From: Phymatolithon calcareum
Lineage: Eukaryota > Rhodophyta > Florideophyceae > Hapalidiales
Assembly (NCBI GenBank): GCA_977006965.1
Contig: OZ345380.1
Span: 1,798,001-1,862,000 of the forward strand
Reading direction: 5' to 3'
DNA length: 64,000 nucleotides
This document shows, in pieces, positions 20,994 to 31,378 of this stretch. Below the pieces are notes generated by a model, which did not search any database, had not been told where the DNA came from, and saw nothing but the letters and a program-made list of their open reading frames with translations. Position 1 is the first letter of the stretch. Each line of letters begins with the position of its first letter. The position numbers and the translations under genes are program-made.

Positions 20994-21642
20994 TTACGTA
21001 CGCAGCATAGCCGACAATGTATCATAGCAATTTGCACTTAGGGCTATCCGAAAACCGACCCCCTGCTTGTCAAGTATAAGCGCGATAATCTTCCTCGCGC
21101 AGTATAGTAAAAGCCCGCAAAACCCCACAATCACGAGAAAGAAAAAGTTGTACATCTGTACTACCGTGATATTCGGGTCTATCCTTTTGTACAATTTGAC
21201 GGAGGGTACATCGGCCGTGAAGGCGCGCGGCACGACGTTGTCCATCACGTCTGTGAGCGAGTACCTACTCACACCGAGATCGCGCAATCCGTCTGCGAAG
21301 AATTTTTCCCCGAGCTGATCATAGTACCAGCGCAATGTCGCGGTCGCAGTGGTGATCTCAAGAGACATCTCGATACTGTCAAAAATATCCCAATCCTTTC
21401 ACGAAAGGAACATCCGGACGAACGCGCGTGTAGTCCACGTTCCATTTGAAGAGGAAGCAGTTCACCCTGCCTTTGCCGACGGGCAGATCACTACCGCGCG
21501 GGGATAGCTCGTAACAGACAAGACGGTCACCGGCGGCAGCGATTGCGTGCGAGTCGCTCCACAGAATGGTTCGGTAGATGGCCATGAGACCTCGGTTGGC
21601 AACGCCGACGCGCTCGTCGTGCCATCCGGCGGCATATATCAC
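20994..21642 (-). pseudogene. Broken membrane-protein gene, family not recognised
   Basis: Two adjacent minus-strand frames, 21654-21379 and 21368-20994, form one protein interrupted by a single-base shift in a run of five T at about 21373. One base fewer would join GLGYF to DSIEMSLE. The C-terminal half has one clear transmembrane segment (MYNFFFLVIVGFCGLLLYC, ending about 85-110 residues before the stop). Soluble parts are rich in Trp/Tyr/Asp. The 5' end coincides with the edge of repeat B (21622), so the true N-terminus is missing. It could be a sequencing-error casualty rather than a true pseudogene, but the lost 5' end argues for a relic. Confidence 0.45.
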
Positions 21643-22136
21643 TGGAAGATACACTGTCTCGCCTAAGCCGAGAGCTCCTGTTGTCCATTTCTAGCTTCGT
21701 TTCATCATCTCGGTGGAGTTACAATAACAAACTGACTAAAACCATATAACAAATGTATGTGCTATAGCACGTCAGGGCTCACTCTCGACTTGCATTTCAG
21801 ATAGTCGTTTGTTACAGTATGAGTACACCGACGGGAAGGAATTTTTCAGTGACAGACACATGTTCTATTCTCCAATTGAACGGTGTCCGAATGCGCCGAT
21901 CAAGCAAGCATAGGAATATTGAGAACATCGGAGAACGCGAAGGCAAGTGAATGCAATACGCGGAATACATGACATATTCCCATTGTTGCCGTCAAGCTGT
22001 GGAACCGAGATAAGGACCTTGTCTTGATGACATTTGAAAGGTTCGCATCGTCATGCATTTATGTGTCCATCGAGAACAGGGCATATACTACGATGCTAAG
22101 CTTTCTCGTTCGGAAAAACGGATTTACAAGAGGGAA
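21622..22136 (+). repeat. 0.5-kb repeat B, copy 2
   Basis: Near-identical partner of 13747-14262, with a few substitutions across the block. On its left it abuts the membrane-protein relic, and on its right a LINE 3' end at about 22140. It therefore joins two unrelated sequences and marks a segmental duplication or template-switch event. Confidence 0.8.
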
Positions 22137-22139
22137 ATT

Positions 22140-23121
22140 TGATGCTTTTATTTTGAGAGCTCCCAAAGCTTCACCTTAGAGTAATGGCGCAGTTCTTGAG
22201 ATATTCTCTGAGGCAAAGTCTTCTGGCTACTCAAAACGTTCTTGATTCCTAATTCTCTCCTAACAAGAGCTCCTGTGAGTCTCTTGCTCTCAAACTCAAT
22301 TTCTCTACTCATCTTCGACTACGCTCCCTTGTTCTTCTTGCTTACCTCAAGATACGAGAGCCTCCAGGCTTGATGCAGTTCTCGTCCCGCTGAGTAAAAA
22401 GTGTGTTTCTGAAGTCCTTTGTACTTCATGACTTCGCTTTTTCCTGGTTTTGTGTTCCATTTCATGCCATTTTCGCTTGCCCAAATGGTCGCTATATCAA
22501 GAAGTTTCTGCATTCCTTGTCCTGTCTTCGCTTGAAGCTGAACATCATCTTCGAACAATTGCGCTGGGCCGTCTGAGACGTTTCCGTCTGTCTTGGAGAC
22601 GGCTTCTGCGAATGTGTCCATAAATATATTGTAGAGGCATGGACTAAGAGGTGAACCTTGAGGCACTCCTCGGTCGATGATACACCACGTTTCTGTCTCG
22701 TCGCCAGCTGATGTGACCCACGAGTGTTTTAACAGGAGCGCAATCATTCTTGTTATCTCTTCAGGAAGTTTCTCCGTCAGCCTCTTCATGAGGATATCTC
22801 TTGGCACACTATCGTATGCCGCGGATAGGTCTAGAACTGCCATGAAAGGATGACCTTTTTTCATTGTACGTTTTGCCCGGAGTATAGCGAGATATGTGCT
22901 ATTGTCTTTCCGAAAACCCAGCTGAACCTTGTCGAAGCGGTAGTTCTCGCGTATGTATGCATCTAGAGCTGAGTCAATGATTTTTTTGGCTTGACTTAAG
23001 AGAGATATGGGCCTGCAGTTCGCTGCGAAATGAGCTGGGCCTTTCTTGTATAAGGGAATCAGAGTTGCTTGGCGCAATGCCCGAGGAAGACATTTGAGTC
23101 TCCCGCATGTTTCCCATACTT
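22140..23121 (-). mobile_element. LINE fragment with reverse transcriptase core
   Basis: The minus-strand frame 23128-22319 encodes non-LTR reverse transcriptase: RQATLIPLYKKG, NCRPISLLSQAKKIID, the FRKDNST and AVLDLSAAYDSVPR motifs, GVPQGSPLSPCLYNIFMD, and the catalytic box as LFEDD (the two Asp kept). The frame ends at 22319 with a stop. Further codons to 22140 (REIEFESKRLTGALVR) look like continuing ORF after the stop. The 5' part is cut at 23121, where the A-rich 3' end of a second LINE begins, so that LINE lies in or against this polymerase gene. No endonuclease part is present. Confidence 0.8.
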
Positions 23122-24182
23122 TTTTCCTTTCAAGTTTATTTAAAAGCTCCACAGACTTCCGAAGATATGGGCAAAGCTTCCTCTGATGCTACGTACCTTT
23201 GTGCTGCTCACGAAACGTCCACCAGAATGGCGGACGGGAAAACTCAGGACTAAAAGTAGTCCTATCTCAGTCCTCGACGGGATTTTTGGTGCTTGTACTC
23301 GACCACTTTTTGCCTTGCATTCTGCGGATTAGTACAGGCCTTCTTCGTTCTCCATGCGTTCTATGAGTGTCTTGCTAAATAGTGAGAGCTCATCTAGCGC
23401 CTATCCTGTTTCCAGTCGTTTTTCTCCTTCGAGGTCGTACCCTGCTAGCGTGCGTTCAAGGGTACCCATAAGCTCTCTGGCTCTGGTGCCGAATTCTTCA
23501 GTCATACTTGCTGTTGACACCTGTGGGAATCTGCCACAGGCATACTGCAGCGCGAGTTGTCTGTGCTTCACCTTGGTGAACTTGAGGATTGCTGGCAATT
23601 TTCTTGTCTTTTCGTATGGTATCTTTCTTTCCCGCTTCGATTCGAGGCGATCTACTTCCATTTCCAGAAATTTCGATCAAAGTGTTTGCGAAAATTGGTT
23701 TGTTCGGATATGCTTTACAGCTTCACCGAACGGCTCTCTGGTCTCCATCGCGGCGATATCTTTCCTCGTGTACTGCCATTCATGGTTGTATCTTCTTTCG
23801 GGCACTTCATTTGAATGCATACGTTCTTTCGCCTTGTTCCTTCTCAGCATTTTGAAGGCTAAGATTTCTCGTCGATGTGTGGCCGCCTGGATCTGGCACA
23901 GGAGACGGAGCCTATCCGTCCTTCCTCGGGCCAGTGGCCCGAAAACTTGATTGAAGAATGTTGCTTACTTCCTTAACAGCATTTTGTACGTTTTCTGTCC
24001 AGGGCGTTAAGCGCATTGCGTACTCCCAGCGTGGATGTACTAGCGCCTTTTATATCTGAATACACTTCTGTATACTCAGCCCTTTCTTGGACACTCCCAG
24101 TGTACACAACTCGTACACGGCCGTCCTTGCTTTCTTTAGTCGTTGCATCATTAACGTATCTGCGACTCCTCCGGGGTATAGG
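23122..24182 (-). mobile_element. LINE fragment, family A, abutting another LINE
   Basis: Family A 3' UTR and C-terminal ORF on the minus strand (frame 23661-23401 plus shifted pieces up to 24180). Upstream codons at 24180-24000 encode the RT-to-C-terminal linker in frames shifted by indels. The A-rich tail (AAATAAACTTG then GGAAAAAA) directly touches the polymerase fragment at 23121. Its upstream end is cut by the left end of hAT-5 at 24183. Confidence 0.7.
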
Positions 24183-24369
24183 CAGGGGTGGTGCCAATCT
24201 CATTGCTTGACATTGCTGTTTGCCGTGCAATTAAACAATTCAATTGCTCACTACGGTTAGTCAGCAATTCGGATTGCAATTTGAATACTTCCCGCAATAG
24301 TCAAGTTAATTATTTATTCATGCCTCTTCTCCTAGATGTACGAAACTTTCGTCTTCTGCGATAGCCTGT

Positions 24370-24681
24370 TCAACACGCTGGTTGACAACGCTTGACATAG
24401 CTTCCTTCACAGTACACTTCCAGAAGATGATCCTCACGGCCACCACCGATGCAACGCTTCAGGTGATTGTACGGATTCGAAAAACCAGAACCCTTCTCGA
24501 AACAAAATTCGCTTCCTTCAGTGCATTGATCGCCCTTGGGACAGAGATAGACGCAAAACATCACATTTCGTCGTTTTAGACCTGATTGACGTGAATGGAT
24601 ATCTCGAGGCTGTTCGCGAAGGAGTTGCATTAGCTGCTGTACAACTTGTTTCGGCTTCGGTTTCGGAATAGGTAGTACCAT
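24370..24681 (-). CDS. BED-type zinc-finger ORF of hAT-5
   Basis: A 103-residue frame: a Lys/Pro-rich start (MVLPIPKPKPKQVVQQL), then FCVYLCPKGDQC, FCFEKGSGFSNPYNHLKRC and GGGREDHLLEVY. The Cys pair followed by His-x3-Cys is the arrangement of a BED-like DNA-binding finger, as found at the N-terminus of hAT transposases. It matches hAT-1 part 1 (15772-16105) and the truncated 17311-17484. No transposase catalytic part follows, so it is either a relic or a stand-alone DNA-binding ORF. The same Pro/Lys start in two non-autonomous elements shows that it amplified with them. Confidence 0.55.
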   Translation of the reverse strand: MVLPIPKPKPKQVVQQLMQLLREQPRDIHSRQSGLKRRNVMFCVYLCPKGDQCTEGSEFCFEKGSGFSNPYNHLKRCIGGGREDHLLEVYCEGSYVKRCQPAC

Positions 24682-24836
24682 GGTTGGAAGAGTGAAATTT
24701 GTTTAGGTGTTTTCGAGTGGGTCTGGTAGTGTGCTTTGGATAAATGTACGACTTCACTTTTTATATTGACTCTTCTATCTGTCTTTTCAGAAACGGCACT
24801 CTAGACACCCATACCGTTATACTTGAACGTGTGAAT

Positions 24837-24920
24837 GAATTCAACCATCCATGTGATCGTTCTGTTGTAGTGGTCTACGCAGACCACTACAACAGAACGA
24901 TCACATGGATGGTTGAATTC
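24837..24920. repeat. 84-bp perfect palindrome (40-bp arms, 4-base loop)
   Basis: Left arm 24837-24876 and right arm 24881-24920 are exactly complementary over 40 bp, with loop ACGC; both ends are GAATTC. It lies in hAT-5 between the BED ORF and the right end. Flanks beyond the arms are not complementary. Such a structure would extrude as a cruciform or fold as a dsRNA hairpin if transcribed. Confidence 0.9.
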
Positions 24921-25879
24921 AGGAACGTTGTAACTGTACGTAGAATTTTACGTACCGAACACTAGGGGAGCACGGCAACATTTTTGCCCGATAGTCATTT
25001 AGTTGATTTGGGCCAAAATGGTGCAGTTCTCGCCCGGTGAACGCTTATACTGGCCCGAGTTATATAAAAAAATTAGATGCTACCGACAACCAATTACCAC
25101 GTACTACGCATGAAACATTTGAAGTGATCTTTATTTCCGACAACTCTGCACTTGTTGAACTATACACTCTCGTACAACCTACCAGCAATTCGAAATGCAA
25201 TTCTTCATCAGAACCCAATTTGGGTCGAATTGCTAAGAATGGCAATTAATTGCAATAGTCGAACCTTTAACACAGTCGCGTAAACGATTTGGTCGTGCTC
25301 GCTGGTCTCTGAAAAAGGCGGACTGGGCCGCATTCGCGGCCAAGGTTGACGAGGTATTGCAAACTCACACCTACGCGGCATTGACAGTTGACGAAGGGAA
25401 CCGCCGTTTTGTTCAGGCCATTCTTGCTAGCTCACGGCATGCGATCCCGCGCGGAAAACTGCGAGGAAAAATATGGTGGAATGACGCAGCTGCTACAGCA
25501 GCTAAGGAACGGAAGGAAGCGGCAGAAGAGTACGCTCGCAACCCGTCAGCGGAGGCATTTTCCGTACTGACTGAGGTTCGGAAGAACACTGATATTGTCA
25601 TTGCGGCAGCAAAACGAGAGTGTTGAAAGGATCACGTTTCCATATTCAATGCCGACAAGAAAGGATGGCGGCTCCTGGCGGCCATCGAAGGTAAGCACCG
25701 GACTGGAGCAACAATTGTCTCGGACTGTCGCAAATCAGACCGCTCACTCGCTGCTCAAATCGTCAAATTTTGCAAAGAATCGGAATCGGAACAAGAATGA
25801 GGACCTTCGTCTGAAAATGGAATACATCAGCGCGGGTCGCCAAGCGAACTAGAAACGGTCCAGCACAATTGAGTTTTCC

Positions 25880-27166
25880 ATGCGTGAGCTCACTGCTACA
25901 ATTAAGGCCATGCCAACTCGAACAGCAACGGGTCCCGACGGTGTGGAGTTTTCATTTCTCCGCAACTTATCTCCCACGGCAACTCAGCATCTCCTCGATC
26001 TTGTGAACTGGAGCTGGTGCGAGGGTTGTGTCCCTGCCGCCTGGAGAGAGGCCCTTCTGATTGGCATCCCAAAGCCTAACGAACCAGCAACTCTTCGACC
26101 GATATCTCTTTCCTCTATCATTAATCGAGTCGCGGAGCGACTGGTCGGATTAAGATTCTCGGCGTGGACAGAGTCGAAGCTACCGTCGAGTCAAGCTAGA
26201 TTCCGACGACATCGCGGTACGCAGGAAAACATAGCGGCAATGGCACAACGTACCGCTGACGCCTTTGCACGGCATCAAAATTGCGCAGCACTGTTTATAG
26301 ATTTCAGCGCCGCATACAATCTAGTGGTAATTCCTAAACTGCTAGCAAAACTGTCGGACCTCCAGTGTGACCCAAATTTACTCTGCTGGCTTCATTCCTA
26401 TCTATCGGACAGGAGAGCTAGAGGGTTGTGGAACAATGCTACTTCTAAATCTCGAGTTCTTGGTTGCGGCCTTCCCCAAGGAAGCTCGCAATCCCCATGC
26501 CTTTGGAACTTGTACATTTCTGACTTGGATGTCAATCTTGACGGTCTGGTTCAATTCAGCTTTGCTGATGACACCAGTTTCCACGCAGTCGGAAAAAACT
26601 GGGATGACGCCATTGACAAACTCAACCAAGCTGCTCATATTCTTGCACAGCATTGCAAAGGATTGCGCATAACAGTCAATGCTCGCAAGTGCAAAGTCCT
26701 AGGATTCGCCCGAGGTGGCAAGCCTCCGATGCATCGGATCGGCGGAATGATCAGCATCTCGGGAGCAGTGATCGAGGCGGTGGCGGACTACAAATTTCTT
26801 GGAGTCCATTTTGACCAGCGACTTAGCTTCAAGAAACACTGCTCGCAAACCGGAAGAAAGCTCAAATCAAAGACTCGGTTCATGCGCGCTCTCAGTGGAA
26901 CTACTTGGGGAGCTGAGTCACATGCGATGGAATCATTCCGAAAAAGCTACTGTGAACCAGAAGCGCTATACGGAGCCTCGGCCTACGCGGTACACGGGGC
27001 TGACAACCACATCAAGCAAGTGGAAGTTGCGAGAAACGAGGCCGCTCGAGTCTCCACCGGTTGCTTGAAAGCCACAAAGATTTTGAATCTTCGGCTGCTT
27101 ACTGGCATGAAGGCACTGCATGATTTTGGAGAACTGGAGGTTACCATGGTGATGGAAAAAGCGTAA
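25880..27166 (+). pseudogene. LINE D reverse transcriptase
   Basis: A 428-codon open frame. Motifs in order: TATGPDGVEFSFLRNL (RT block 0), LLIGIPKPNEPATLRPISL (block 1), FIDFSAAYN (block 3 with catalytic Asp), GLPQGSSQSPCLWNLYISDL (block 4), FSFADDTSFH (catalytic FADD, intact) and YKFLGVHFDQRL (block 7). All three polymerase aspartates are present, so the polymerase core itself is undamaged. The ORF is nevertheless separated from the upstream linker and downstream RNase H by stops and shifts, so the element as a whole is a pseudogene. Confidence 0.85.
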
Positions 27167-27439
27167 AGATTTTCGCCGGACACCCCAGTTATAGGTGCAA
27201 TGAACATTCGTGTGGCGAAACCGAAGGGTCAAGTGCGATCATGGCGCGAGACTAGTACCCAACAGCTCGCCGAAAAGGGAATTCTTGCGGTCCCGCCAGA
27301 TGCATTCCATCCACCAATTGGGAAGGACCGTTCGAAGAACAAGTATTGCAGTTTTCTTACCCCTGTGTCAGCAAAGGATGGGGAAAAGGAAAAGAAACTA
27401 GCCGCAGAGACTCTGATACTCGAGCGGGAAGTCATGCAA

Positions 27440-28475
27440 CCAGCGGCCATTGAACTATGGACAGATGGCAGCGTTGGAGAAATACCCACCAAGTTCATCC
27501 GCGGTTTTCAAAATGACGAACGAGTCTCGGTGAACTGGGATGAGGCTGGTACACCGCGACGCTGAAGAAATTCGACCTATTGTACCATCAAGACAGCCCG
27601 GCGGTGGCGAAGTTTTCGACTCGACACGGGAAACCACCGGATATTCTCCTTTTCTACGACGACGGTGACAAACATGCGTATGCCTCCACTCCAACCTTTT
27701 CCGAACATCATGTGGTTCTTTGTGATGAGGATGGCGATATGCTAGACATGTATAGAAACATACCTGCTAATGTCGGCGGCGCAGGGATTTTGCTGATGAA
27801 CGGAAACGAAATGGTGAAAGAATTGGCGCTGACGGCAGGAGCTGTTGGATCTTCATATGACGCCGAGGTGTTTGCCGCTGCCCATGCGTTCCAAGAAGTG
27901 TTGAAGATCCCATTCGCACCTGGAAGCACTATACGGTGGTTCACTGACAGTAGGAGCGCTATCGATGCCATTGACGGTGAACCAAGGGGATACGGGGAGA
28001 TGATACGGAAACTTTGGGGCCTTATGGAGCAGCTGATGTCCAAGGGTATCTTTGTCGAAGGCATTTGGATTCCTAGTCACTGTGGAATTCCAAGAAATGA
28101 TGCTGCAAACGAATTAGCTCGAAAGGGTATCTACAATTCTAACCTTCTGGATCACCAGAAAGTTCCTCTGACACGCGAAGCAGCAAGATCCATCATCAGG
28201 CCGCCTTCCAAATTCGATCCAGTCGTCGTTCCAACTCTTACAGAAGACCTTCCCATATCGCATAGACGAGCTGAGGTGATGCTGCACCAGCTGATAGGAG
28301 ACTGCACCCCAGCGGTTTCCACTTTTCACCACGGATGCAATATGGAAGTAATTCCGTATGATCCAGTGTGCAAGGCCTGTAATTCTGGTTCCAAGGAAAC
28401 TACTGAACACCTAATCCTATGATGTGGTGGACGTTCCGCCTCACGACGAAAATATATTGGCCGAGTGGGAAAAAA
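27440..28475 (+). pseudogene. LINE D RNase H domain and C-terminal Zn knuckle
   Basis: The RNase H residues are split over two frames. The first Asp is in ELWTDGS (about 27455), then an unusual ~250-bp segment and a frame change. The rest follows in the frame 27580-28422: GGAGILL, the Glu in SYDAEVFAAAHAF, the Asp in IRWFTDSRSAIDAI, and IPSHCGIPRNDAANELARKG with the last Asp. A Cys-rich end (CKACNSGSKETTEHLIL) is cut by TGA at 28420, but the frame continues CGGRSASRRKYIG downstream, so the native stop was later. Confidence 0.7.
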
Positions 28476-28891
28476 AACTGTAGAAGAGGTATGCCGTGAG
28501 AGACCCCTAGCCATACTCAAATTTCTGAACAATGAGATGCTGTTGCAAAACAGCTCTAGACACTTACCATAAGTGTGAGCGATCTTTCCGCAATAAAGAA
28601 AGAGAGAAAGCAATGGATTGCGCACAACCCCTGGGTCTAGGGATACTCCAAGGTACGTGACCTCCGAAACTTGTTTTTTTTGAATTTGGAATTTATTAAA
28701 CGCCCTCAGTAACACTCATGAGACTGCAAGGGAGATGCGTTTCAGCAGCTACGTTGTAGCTTCGATCATATATTCAAATACATTTAACCCGAGTTAACGT
28801 CGTAGCCCTAGCTGCAAAAACCCTCTCCCGTAAAAGGGCGGAGGGAAAAGCTTGGGGTCCACTGATCAGATTTCCTCAACTGGCGCCTTAT

Positions 28892-31378
28892 CTATTCCAT
28901 GTCGTCATAAAAGACGATAGTGAAGAAGAGTAGCTTGTTTAGAGCTTTTTCAGTAATATCAATCTCCTCTTTGGTCAGTTGATATCTTCCGAGGTATTCT
29001 TCCAGGTTGCTCCTGAGGATTGGTACAGTATCACCGAACTTGTCTGTCAGAAGTGATGTGCTCATTGGGGGAAACCGACCGAATGCCCACTTTACCGCTA
29101 AACGGCGGTGCCGTGTTTTCGGGAGTCTGATAATCGCCGGGGTGGACCCAGGCAGATCGTAGGGAATTTTTCTCTTCCTGTTGGACTCCGAGACGTCTCC
29201 TTCGTCTTTGAAGAGCAATGTCCTCAACGATTTTGCTGAAACTCCCTGTTTGAGAAAAGTCAGTACCGTCTCGAATAGGTCGTACTGTAGCATTGCCGAT
29301 ATGTCTCGACTAACCCATTGTAGTTCACCCACATCTCTTTCCTCGATTGGGACGGCTAGAAGACTCCTTTTCTTTGATCTCGCTCGTTCCAGCATTTTGA
29401 GTGCTAGAACGAGTCTCCTATTTTCGGCGTTGTGAATTCGGCAAAGAAGGCGAAGTCTGACATAGCGGTTTTTCGATATTGGACCGAATGCCTGTGCGAA
29501 AAATGTTTTCTCTACTTCTGCGATAGCTGTCTGGACTCTCGGCGTCCATGGCGTCAGGTGCATTGCATACTCCCATCTTGGTTGTATCAACGCCTTGTAT
29601 GTCTTCACTGCTTTCAAGGGGGTGAGTGCTCGCAACGAGACACCCAGGGACCTCAGTTCATATACCGCGATCTTGGCGTGTCGGATGCGCTCCTGCATTT
29701 TTGTGTCGGTAACTCCCTCATTACTGACTCCGGAACTTGTGCTAGTACCTTGTTCGCTAGCTTGAATGTCTTGCCCAATGTTTCCTCTGATTCGAGGACT
29801 TCGCTTTTCCCTTGTTTAGTGTTCCAAGTCATCTCTCGCTCTTGTGCCCATTGGGTAGCTATATCCAATAGTCCTTGCAGTGCAGCGGGTGATTTCGCAG
29901 AGAGAAGAACATTTTCTGCGAAGAGGATAGCCGGTACTTCAGCCCAGGTTTTTGATGCCCGGCTCATTCGCTCTGCGAATTGATCCATGAAGATGCTGTA
30001 GAGGCTTGGACTGAGAGGGGACCCTTGTGGGACCCCCCTATCCACTAGAAACCAGTTCCTGTTCGCATCACCGATTTTTGCTACCCAGAATGGTGTCAAG
30101 AACGCCTCGGTCATTGCGCAGATATCCTTGGGCAGTACTTGTCTCATTCTGTTCACCAAGTGTACTCTCGGTACTGTGTCGTAGGCAGCCTTAAGGTCCA
30201 ATACTGCTACACATCTCTGATCCTCTTTTAATAGCTCATTAGCTCTTAGGATGGCCAGTTCAGTGCTCTTCCCCTTTTGGAACCCAAGCTGATACCAGTG
30301 GTTTGAGTATATTGTGCGCAGCTTCATATCAGTAGCTGTCTCAATAATTTTCCTTGTGTGGCTCAGCAACGAAATCGGTCGGTAGTTTCCGGGGTCCTCG
30401 TGTGCCCAGGGATCGGAACAATGCCATTGCAAGCGATTGGAGAAAAAGATACAATACCCAATGCGGAGGGCGTCTTACACGGCGATGCAATGCGAATTGC
30501 AATACTGGTAGTCGTAGAAATCCTAATTGCAATGATCGCGGGCAATGAATATCGTTTAATGGTCATGTAAAGCATAAAACACTACAACAGAAACAGCCAC
30601 AAATTCACGCCAGGTTGCAAATGAGCAGCCAGCAAGGTACAATATGATAAGGGTTTGCCTTACATATGCTGTCATCGCGTGGAATCGACAGTGACGTTGT
30701 AAGAAAATAGCCAGCACGGTATAATCAAGGAAAGTATGCCTTACATGTACTGTTGCCGGGATGTCGACGATTCGTGGCCAGCTGGCGCACGACTGGTACG
30801 TAGTTAGGGTACCTAAATTAGTGTAGCCACTTCAGCAATCGGTATTGAAATCACCAAAGATGGCGCAATGCAACTTGCAATGCTGCAGAATGACCCAATC
30901 TTCGATTTCTATTGAGGATTGCCATTCATTGCAATGTCAATCCATTTTAACCGACCCCTGCGTGTGCCCCGTTCTTGTGTATTGGGACGAGGAGCGATTC
31001 CTGCCAGTGCAGAGGCGTATCTCCACACCTCCCGCAGGCCTCCCACAAGGCTGTAAGCACATCGCCGTTGAGCGATATATCGACTTTTAGCATTTCAGCC
31101 CTCACGTCGTCTAAGCCCGGTGCCTTTCCGTTTGGTGCTTTACAGATAGCCGCTTAAATTTTTGTCCTCATGTCCTCTGTGCATGTTTCCCATAATGCTA
31201 GCATTATTTCGAGCCCCGCTTCTTTGTTCGCGTGCAACATTTCGACTGCAGCTCCGTCGGGACTTACCGCCTTCCCCTTCGGTGCTCTGTTGAGAGCTCT
31301 TGCGATGTGCCGCTTCATTGCCCTACTGAGAACAAAAGTGCACAACGGCAGATTCCACTCTTCTTCCGACTTAAGCAC
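28892..31378 (-). pseudogene. LINE C reverse transcriptase and C-terminal domain
   Basis: Pieces in order: 31378-31157 (RAPKGKAVSPDGAAVEML), a TAA, then a second start of the same domain in the same phase (KAPNGKAPGLDDVRAEML to 30969). After hAT-6 it continues from 30398 as DPGNYRPISLLSHTRKII, AVLDLKAAYDTVPR and GVPQGSPLSPSLYSIFMD. The catalytic box reads FAEN instead of FADD, so polymerase activity is lost. A shift near 29690 leads to the C-terminal frame 29698-28892 (TFFAQAFGPISKNRYVRLRL and GELQWVSRDISAM), which ends at 28892. Removing hAT-6 plus one duplication joins the RT pieces in phase. Confidence 0.8.
30407..30960. mobile_element. hAT-6: 554-bp MITE inside LINE C reverse transcriptase
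   Basis: Ends CAGGGATCGG (30407) and, reversed, CAGGGGTCGG (30960). It is flanked by a perfect 8-bp duplication CGTGTGCC (30399-30406 and 30961-30968). The interior holds an imperfect ~80-bp tandem duplication (about 30629 and 30709) and ATTGCAATG words near the ends. It has no coding capacity. The host codons on both sides rejoin in phase as KNGAH/EDPGNYRP. Confidence 0.9.

Larger units (their letters stand above)
24183..25262 (-). mobile_element. hAT-5: hAT-type element, one end intact
   Basis: The left end CAGGGGTGGTGCC at 24183 and the following ~100 bp align with the left end of hAT-4. The right subterminal part (25180-25258) aligns with that of hAT-4 (AACCCAATTTGGGTCGAATTG and AATTGCAATAG), but the final bases are lost where LINE D sequence begins. 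No matching 8-bp duplication is found (the left flank is GGTATAGG). It contains the most complete BED-finger ORF of this family and an 84-bp perfect palindrome. Confidence 0.6.
25263..28605 (+). mobile_element. LINE D: non-LTR retrotransposon with reverse transcriptase and RNase H
   Basis: 5'-truncated element. A linker-region ORF (KRFGRARWSLKKADWAAF from about 25270; frame open to a TGA at about 25626) precedes reverse transcriptase (25880-27166) and RNase H (to 28422). The 3' end lies near 28605 (GCAATAAAGAAAGAGAG). No endonuclease is present. An RNase H domain downstream of RT is characteristic of I-like and some other non-LTR clades. Frame breaks between modules show that it is inactive. 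Its left edge touches the truncated end of hAT-5. Confidence 0.8.
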
